From Candidatus Thiodiazotropha endoloripes (GTDB lineage: Bacteria > Pseudomonadota > Gammaproteobacteria > Chromatiales > Chromatiaceae): a DNA stretch of 64,000 nt. The DNA is taken from contig LVKA01000016.1 in assembly GCA_001709035.1 (NCBI GenBank), forward strand, positions 372,001 to 436,000. Direction: 5' to 3'. Positions within the stretch are counted from its first letter, which is position 1; each line of letters opens with the position of its first letter. Below, piece by piece: positions 58,676 to 64,000 of the stretch. The position numbers and the translations under genes were made by a program. The notes under the pieces were generated by a model that worked only from the letters and a program-made list of their open reading frames with translations, was not told the DNA's origin and ran no database searches.

Positions 58676-59212
58676 TCAGTGATCATGGATCGGCCTGACA
58701 CTGACTCGCACAGGGATCCGCTCTCCCGGGTGCTCTTTTGTGAAAGTTGTGAAGACCCGGCCCCGATAACGATAGGTCACATCATAGCCGGTCAGCTGCT
58801 CCTCATAGTGGGTCTGATGAGTGGTTTCACAACGACGTTCATAGGAAGTTGAATAGTGACCTCCTCCACGCTTCTGATGACTCAGGTCGTGGCCGATGGC
58901 GCCACCCAGCAGGGTTCCGGCCAGAGTTGCCGCATCCTTGCCTCTACCGCGTCCGCGACTGACGGAATTGGCGACCACACCACCGATGATACCGCCCAGA
59001 ACCGTACCGGTGTAACCATGCTCTCCGGGCTGGTATTGAGTGACCTCTTCATCCCAGCAGTGGCGCTCCGGCTCGGTGATCTCCACCGTCCGGTAGACAG
59101 GTTCCACATCGATGACCTTGGCGCTATCCTGGTAACGATCCCGTGGCCCGGCTGTGGCGCTCATCGACAGGGCCAGCGTTAGGATCCCGGTAATCAGTGA
59201 GGTTTTTTTCAT
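58676..59212 (-). CDS. Glycine-zipper (Rick_17kDa-like) exported protein
   Basis: 178 aa with a signal peptide to about 21 (ATAG). A glycine-zipper segment, GYTGTVLGGIIGGVVANSVS, is followed by DAATLAGTLLGGAIGHDLSH, the two-helix membrane-inserting pattern of 17-kDa surface antigens. C52 and C128, in RHCWDEE and RRCETTH, flank the zipper and could form a disulfide. No lipobox is present. Likely envelope protein. Confidence 0.85.
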   Translation of the reverse strand: MKKTSLITGILTLALSMSATAGPRDRYQDSAKVIDVEPVYRTVEITEPERHCWDEEVTQYQPGEHGYTGTVLGGIIGGVVANSVSRGRGRGKDAATLAGTLLGGAIGHDLSHQKRGGGHYSTSYERRCETTHQTHYEEQLTGYDVTYRYRGRVFTTFTKEHPGERIPVRVSVRPIHDH

Positions 59213-59309
59213 GACGCTCTCCTGGCAGATACAGATAATTGAGGTGAGTGGCTCACCGTTGTTATCTACAGCTTAAGAGAGTCAAACTGAACGTTAACTG
59301 AATCTCATA

Positions 59310-59921
59310 CTATGCGGGGTCAGAGCGTTTACGCCAGACCAGGATACGGTTGTTCACCGGCATCTCGATATCCTCTTCAAAGATCAGGCCCTGATCTGCA
59401 GCCAAAGCATTCAGATCGTCAAAATCCCTGATGCCACTCAACGCATCCCGGGATTTCAGCCATTCATCGAAGCGACTGTTGCTTTCACTGGTGAAGGCCC
59501 CCTGGTAGTTGAATGGCCCATACAAAACAAACTGCCCTTCTGCCTGCAGCACACGACCAACCCCTTGGAACAGGCTGATCACAGCCGGCCAGGACATGAT
59601 ATGGGTGGTATTGGCACTGAATACGGCGTCGTAGCGGATCTCCGGCCAGGCCGAGGTAACGTCGAGCGAGAATGGGGATAACAGATTGTCCAGCCCGGCT
59701 TCAGACAACCAGGCCCGGATGCCCTCGAGATTCTCCTCCCGGTCACTGGTTTGCCAGGTCAGATCCGGCAGTGCCGCCGCGAAAAAGACCCCATGCTGAC
59801 CGGTCCCACTGCCAATTTCCAGGACCGAGCGTGTCGCACGGAACAACCGCTGCAGCTGCTCCAGAATCGGCACCTTATTCTCATCACAGGCTTCGGCGTA
59901 GGGTTTGTTTGCCTGACTCAA
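59310..59921 (-). CDS. DUF938-family methyltransferase-like protein
   Basis: About 203 aa. SAM-binding motif VLEIGSGTGQHGVFFAAALP, and the family motif SANTTHIMSWPAV. The frame is open to 60038. I place the start at TTG 59921, which has GGAG six bases upstream and gives a normal family N-terminus (SQANKPYAEACDENKVPILE). Substrate unknown. Confidence 0.83.
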   Translation of the reverse strand: MSQANKPYAEACDENKVPILEQLQRLFRATRSVLEIGSGTGQHGVFFAAALPDLTWQTSDREENLEGIRAWLSEAGLDNLLSPFSLDVTSAWPEIRYDAVFSANTTHIMSWPAVISLFQGVGRVLQAEGQFVLYGPFNYQGAFTSESNSRFDEWLKSRDALSGIRDFDDLNALAADQGLIFEEDIEMPVNNRILVWRKRSDPA

Positions 59922-60109
59922 GTTGAACTCCAATGGTTGTGTCCCATAACAGTTGCCGATTATAGCCGCTAGTCCGTTGCCAAGCCCGCAGGGATGCCGA
60001 TTCCCGGTTATACCCCTTGCAACATGTAGGACACCCAACGGGCATAAAGATTACGGCGCTGATCAATTCAACAGCTATCTACTCAATGACGGACAACGGC
60101 ACCCAACTA

Positions 60110-60979
60110 TCATGCGATCGCAGCCTGTCTGCGGTTGAGCCAGAGGATATAGGCAAAGGTCGGTATCAGCATCAGTATGCCGTACATCACCGGCGCAATG
60201 GTCATATTGGGGTTGTTGAGAATCGTGCCGGTGACGAGAATCGCCGTACCACCGTTCTGAATTCCGGTCTCTATGGCAATGGTCCGGGCCGTACGGACTG
60301 GCATGCTGGCCAATTTCGCCACTGCGTAACCCAGACCCAGGGCGATGCTCGACAACAACAACGCCGGCACGCCGGTCTGATCCAGGAACAAGGCCATTGA
60401 GTCCCGGTTTTGCCAGATAATCCCGCCGATCACCAACAACAGCATGATCAAGGGGATGCGGGTTATCAGCCTCTCATGTTTCAGACAAAAGCCCGCCCGA
60501 TAGTGACGCAACAACATACCAAGCAGTACGGGAATCAGAGTGATTACCACCAGTTTGGCGAAGGTCGGCAGGAAAGGAAGCACAATTTCACTCTGATCAC
60601 CCAACTGCCATTCAAGTACCAGCCCCCCGAGCAGAGGGATGGTCAACGGTGTCACCAGGCTGACGATCGCGGTCAGAGTGATGGAGAGGGCCACATCACC
60701 CTGCGCCAGATAGGAGAACATGTTCGATGTGGTGCCGCCCGGACTGAAGGCCAGAATCATGAAACCGATGAATAGCTCAGGCGGCAGCTGCAGTAGAGAC
60801 AATAGGATGAATGCCGCCAGCGGCAGGACGACCATCTGACTGATCACTCCGGTGATGACAGCGGCTGGGGTTTCCAGTACCCGCTTGAAATCGGCAGCCA
60901 CCAGACGGCTACCCATGCTGAACATGATACAGAACAGGGTTACCGGTAGCGCCAGTTTCAGTACGATGTCGTGATTCAT
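60110..60979 (-). CDS. BASS-family (bile acid:sodium symporter-type) transporter
   Basis: 289 aa with about nine to ten helices. The two crossing-helix motifs are AFSPGGTTSNMFSYLAQGD and IAIETGIQNGGTAILVTGTI. Bacterial BASS proteins take up organic anions with Na+. The start overlaps the prenyltransferase stop by four bases, so this is the third gene of a coupled operon. Confidence 0.9.
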   Translation of the reverse strand: MNHDIVLKLALPVTLFCIMFSMGSRLVAADFKRVLETPAAVITGVISQMVVLPLAAFILLSLLQLPPELFIGFMILAFSPGGTTSNMFSYLAQGDVALSITLTAIVSLVTPLTIPLLGGLVLEWQLGDQSEIVLPFLPTFAKLVVITLIPVLLGMLLRHYRAGFCLKHERLITRIPLIMLLLVIGGIIWQNRDSMALFLDQTGVPALLLSSIALGLGYAVAKLASMPVRTARTIAIETGIQNGGTAILVTGTILNNPNMTIAPVMYGILMLIPTFAYILWLNRRQAAIA

Positions 60980-61824
60980 GGCAGTTGCATCCAGAGTGTC
61001 GCCAGATAGGTGGCACCGAAAAGCAGATAGAAACGACCGGTCAGCGGCGTCAATCTGCGGCGCTGGGACGCATTGGCGGTGAGCAGGCTGATCGGACCGA
61101 TCAGTGCGATCGAGGTTACCAGCAACATGACAATGCCCGGCAGCATCTGGGTCCAGTAGAGCAAGGCGCTGACCAGATAGACCAGACTCACCAGCAGGTA
61201 GTAGAGCTTGATGCCGGAGCGGTAGCCGATACGCACAATCAACGTACGGATACCGGCCTCTCGATCCGCTTCGTAGTCCCGCAGTTCGTTACTCAGCAAC
61301 AGCAAGGAGGACAACAGGCTGAACGGTAGTGACAACCAGAACACCTCAAGGGTGTAGATGCCGGTGAGAACGTAGTAGGAGCCACCGATCAGCAACACCC
61401 CCATCAACAGGAACACCAGCAGAATACCCAGTCCCCGCTGTTTGTAATTGACCTTGCCGCCGGTGTAACCCCAGGCACCGGCCACCCCGATCAGCCCGAG
61501 CAGCAACAGAGGCCAACCGCGGACACTCACCATGTAGAGCCCCAGGGCGATGGCCAGCAGCATCACCCCCCAGCCTACGCTGGCATTGCGCCGGATCACC
61601 TGCTTGAGCGCCGACTCCAGCCCGGGCGTTTGCAGATCGGGCGTGTCATTGATCAGATTCACCGCCACCTGCAGTAACACGCCGGTCAGCAATACCAGCC
61701 AGGCCATCCAGCCATCCACAGCCTGGTCGATCAGTGCCAGACTGACCCCCAGGCCACAGGTGGCGATGGCCACGACCAGGGAAAATGGTCGCATGGCGCC
61801 GATAAAACTGTATTTGCCGCTCAT
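60976..61824 (-). CDS. UbiA-family prenyltransferase
   Basis: 282 aa with about nine helices. First Asp-rich motif NLINDTPDLQTPG (NDxxD, without the usual third Asp), second motif NELRDYEADREAGIRT (DxxxD), as in MenA/UbiA enzymes that attach prenyl chains to aromatic acceptors. Whether it makes a quinone or another prenylated product cannot be told. Its start overlaps the barrel gene stop by four bases. Confidence 0.87.
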   Translation of the reverse strand: MSGKYSFIGAMRPFSLVVAIATCGLGVSLALIDQAVDGWMAWLVLLTGVLLQVAVNLINDTPDLQTPGLESALKQVIRRNASVGWGVMLLAIALGLYMVSVRGWPLLLLGLIGVAGAWGYTGGKVNYKQRGLGILLVFLLMGVLLIGGSYYVLTGIYTLEVFWLSLPFSLLSSLLLLSNELRDYEADREAGIRTLIVRIGYRSGIKLYYLLVSLVYLVSALLYWTQMLPGIVMLLVTSIALIGPISLLTANASQRRRLTPLTGRFYLLFGATYLATLWMQLP

Positions 61825-63083
61825 AGGTTAAATGACCAGGTGACATCCAGAGAGGCCACCCACTGCTTTTTCTCCTCACCAAAAAAAGTGCTCGGTACCC
61901 GGCCACCGAAAGGCGCGCCGGCGCCGGAATAGTGATCATAGCGCAGTTCAGGGCGAATCCTGAGACCTTCCCTCACCCACCAGGAGATATTGGCGGTCAA
62001 TCCCCGATAGATACCCGCTGGTAACAGCGCGTGAGCCCCATCCGCATCCTTGAACCACTCCATTCTCAGTCCAATCTGACTATCTTCACGCCACTTCAGG
62101 TACCAGTTCAGATTGGCACCGTACCAGCGACTGTCCCGGGTGATCAGAAAGCCGGGGGGATTGTTGCTATCCGCCAGCAGATCGCCCCCTTCCTGATAGC
62201 CGTAGACGGCGTTCAACGCGACCCGGTGGATCGGGTTGAAACGGTGACTTAACAACACCGAGTGCATGCGGCGCAACAGCTTTTCGCCCTTAGTGCTGAC
62301 CGCATTGAACGGCCGTGTCTGTTCAGTCAGGCCATCTTCCGACTGTTCGTAGCCGATGATGTTCTCAAAATCGAACCAGGTCCTGAAATCGGCACTGCGC
62401 CAACGAATGTCGAACAGCAGCGTCTTGTCGTCATTGTTGTCCTGCAGGTTGTTCCAACCCTGCACCAATCCCAGACCGACAGACCAGAGACCAAGCTCTG
62501 CGGCCATCGGCAGCTTTAGCGCCCCCATCACCCCCACATGCTTGACCGGTTGATAGACAAAGGCGTAAGAGTGGGTATAGAAGCCGGTTGGCGGATCGAC
62601 CGGAGCGCCAATCTCATACCCCAGCGAGGTGAACCAACTCCCCGCAATCCAGGAAAAACCGTCCGCCAACGGCAGGTAGCCGCTCAGGAACCACTGGGGC
62701 ATGAGAAACAGCCGATCCTTGTCCTCGTTGATGGAGAGTTCATCATCCAGACCGTAGGTAATGGCGGCGTCCTCACCGTAGCGCAAGTCGACTTCGAAAC
62801 CCCAGTCGGACTCTGCCGGTGCGGGACTGGGAAAGGGACCGATCCGGGGTTTGATATTGGAGTTCGCTGACTTTTCGATGATTAACTCCGCCCGATTGAG
62901 GTTGACCCCCTCATCGAAATTCAGAAACCCTGACGGGAAAACGTTCTCCGATGAAGAGTCATTGGCAATGGCACCGAACTGGATTCGACTCTGCAGTGTG
63001 GGCCAGGCGGAAGCGTGGCAAGCACCGAGGGTGGACACCAGTAACAAAAAAGTGATTATTGATCGTGTAGTAGCCTGTTTCAT
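61821..63083 (-). CDS. Outer-membrane beta-barrel protein (BBP2/OmpL-like)
   Basis: 420 aa. Signal peptide to about 25 (CHASA) and amphipathic strands throughout, ending SLDVTWSFNL. The mature N-terminus WPTLQSRIQFGAIANDSSSE and the GFEVDLRYGEDAAITYGLDD region fit the putative porin family BBP2. It is the first gene of the operon with the prenyltransferase and BASS transporter, so the three are made together. Its own pore substrate is unknown. Confidence 0.7.
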   Translation of the reverse strand: MKQATTRSIITFLLLVSTLGACHASAWPTLQSRIQFGAIANDSSSENVFPSGFLNFDEGVNLNRAELIIEKSANSNIKPRIGPFPSPAPAESDWGFEVDLRYGEDAAITYGLDDELSINEDKDRLFLMPQWFLSGYLPLADGFSWIAGSWFTSLGYEIGAPVDPPTGFYTHSYAFVYQPVKHVGVMGALKLPMAAELGLWSVGLGLVQGWNNLQDNNDDKTLLFDIRWRSADFRTWFDFENIIGYEQSEDGLTEQTRPFNAVSTKGEKLLRRMHSVLLSHRFNPIHRVALNAVYGYQEGGDLLADSNNPPGFLITRDSRWYGANLNWYLKWREDSQIGLRMEWFKDADGAHALLPAGIYRGLTANISWWVREGLRIRPELRYDHYSGAGAPFGGRVPSTFFGEEKKQWVASLDVTWSFNL

Positions 63084-63419
63084 ATAGGGCCGCTACTCTA
63101 TTTCATTACCGGCCGACCTGGCTTGATCTGAGACAAATCATACCATCCGTAATTCGATCGAGGCATGAGTGGAGAATGTAAAATGGGTATCTTGTTTATG
63201 CGTTATGTGGAACTTGGCCTGCACCTGAATGACCAAGAATGATATCAAAAGATCTCACTAGGCCATAGGTTGAGTGTTTGCAGATATCTTTACTCTAACC
63301 GTGGAAAATATAGGGTAGGATCCCAGATCAATTGAAGCTATTCAGGACACGATTTGACGTTACTGATATGACGTTGTTCGTAATCATCACCCACTTGGAT
63401 AACAGGCTAGAGAGACTCG
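63084..63419. other. Gap between the barrel operon and the ABC gene
   Basis: 336 bp between divergent genes, AT-richer than its surroundings. It must hold the promoters of the porin operon and the ABC gene. AGAGAG before the ATG at 63420 is a fair ribosome site. I identify no operator or repeat. Confidence 0.4.
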
Positions 63420-64000
63420 ATGAGTAGAGTAATTCAAAACAGCCCAAAACCCTTGCTGGCGGCACATGGGTTGGTAAAGCACTTCGGCTCTGCTCGGGTT
63501 GTGAATGGAGTCGATCTACAGTGCCGATCCGGTGAAATCCTGGGCATGCTGGGGGCCAACGGCGCGGGTAAAACCACAACACTCCGTCTCTGTTACGGCT
63601 TTTTACAGCCCGACGAAGGCCGTGTGTTTATTGATGGCGTCGAACGGGAGAAAGACCCGGACGGGGTCAATCGTCTGATCGGTGTCTGCACACAGGATGA
63701 TACCTTCGATACTGATTTCACCGTGCGGGACAACCTGCTCTGGTTTGGACACTATTTTCGTCCAAGACCGACGGATATTGAATCCCGCGTCAGGGAGTTG
63801 TTGGAACGCTTCGATCTCGCCCGTTACGCCACGGCTAAACCGGACACCCTGTCCGGCGGCTATCGACGCCGGCTGATGATCGCCAGAGCCTTGGTGCACC
63901 AGCCTAAGGTACTTTTCCTAGACGAACCAACAACAGGACTCGACCCTCAGGCGCGGATGGCAGTATGGGAGCTCGTTGACGGCTTACGTAACGAAGGATT
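63420..64000 (+). CDS. ABC transporter ATP-binding protein, NodI/DrrA type (cut by window end)
   Basis: The first 193 codons are present. Walker A GANGAGKTT (residues 45-53), the Q-loop segment IGVCTQDDTFDTDFTV, the signature TLSGGYRRRLMIARALVHQP, and Walker B VLFLDEPTTGLDPQAR are all intact. The pattern is closest to NodI/DrrA exporters, which pair with an ABC-2 permease expected just downstream. The start is ATG after CTAGAGAGACTCG. The frame has no stop within the window. Confidence 0.9.
   Translation, partial: MSRVIQNSPKPLLAAHGLVKHFGSARVVNGVDLQCRSGEILGMLGANGAGKTTTLRLCYGFLQPDEGRVFIDGVEREKDPDGVNRLIGVCTQDDTFDTDFTVRDNLLWFGHYFRPRPTDIESRVRELLERFDLARYATAKPDTLSGGYRRRLMIARALVHQPKVLFLDEPTTGLDPQARMAVWELVDGLRNEG

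Noticed and set aside
63159-63419. Operator or repeat upstream of the ABC gene
   Set aside because: I found no dyad or direct repeat beyond what base composition predicts.

Overview
The window is ordinary chromosome of a gammaproteobacterium with moderate GC. The evidence is gene order: orn, queG, nnrD, tsaE, amiB, mutL, miaA, hfq, hflX, hflK, hflC, yjeT and purA stand in the arrangement known from E. coli, uvrY, uvrC and pgsA stand together near glyW-cysT-leuZ-like tRNA genes, and cmoA-cmoB are paired. The mix of glycolate oxidase, a TtpC-type TonB system, HisZ, a nickase-type MutL and a GacA-type regulator would fit the Chromatiales or sulfur-oxidising symbiont lineages; that placement is inference. 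I see no prophage, insertion sequence, rRNA operon or CRISPR array.

1-13.8 kb: a strong stable-RNA promoter and tRNA-Gly, tRNA-Cys and tRNA-Leu on the plus strand face a minus-strand block made of an exported Hsp20-like protein, pgsA, uvrC, a family 5 uracil-DNA glycosylase and uvrY/gacA. Housekeeping genes follow (DUF1249, thioredoxin, adk, htpG), then an orphan TIGR03016-type outer-membrane barrel, phosphoglucomutase and a lysine-rich histone-H1-like protein.

13.8-22.6 kb: an EamA transporter, then a complete minus-strand TonB machine (DUF3450, TtpC-like, ExbB, ExbD, TonB, TPR) whose stop and start codons touch or overlap, leading into a TonB-dependent copper receptor of the OprC/NosA type. 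A three-part operator-like repeat lies just upstream of the receptor, and a 286-bp element built of two homologous hairpins inside terminal inverted repeats lies just upstream of the machine.

22.9-36 kb: glcD and glcE without glcF, an exported protein with a duplicated CX12C unit, a dihydrolipoamide-dehydrogenase-like flavoprotein paired with an OsmC protein, a UMF1 transporter with cmoA-cmoB, a PAS sensor kinase with a FixJ-type regulator, and PilZ and RDD proteins. Two abutting 16-bp palindromes lie between the convergent osmC and cmoB genes.

36-56 kb: the conserved purA to rsgA region, with hisZ and one unrecognised membrane-anchored gene added, plus a VanZ protein, an M48 protease and a Met-free cytochrome c. 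56-64 kb: PepSY, PhoP-like and PhoQ-like genes, a glycine-zipper protein, a DUF938 methyltransferase, an operon coupling an outer-membrane barrel, a UbiA-type prenyltransferase and a BASS transporter, and the start of a NodI/DrrA-like ABC ATPase cut by the window end.

The least explained items are the porin-UbiA-BASS operon, the hairpin-pair repeat and its dispersed relatives, the TonB-copper locus with its operator, the tandem palindromes at 28.1 kb, the duplicated CX12C protein and the flavoprotein-OsmC pair.
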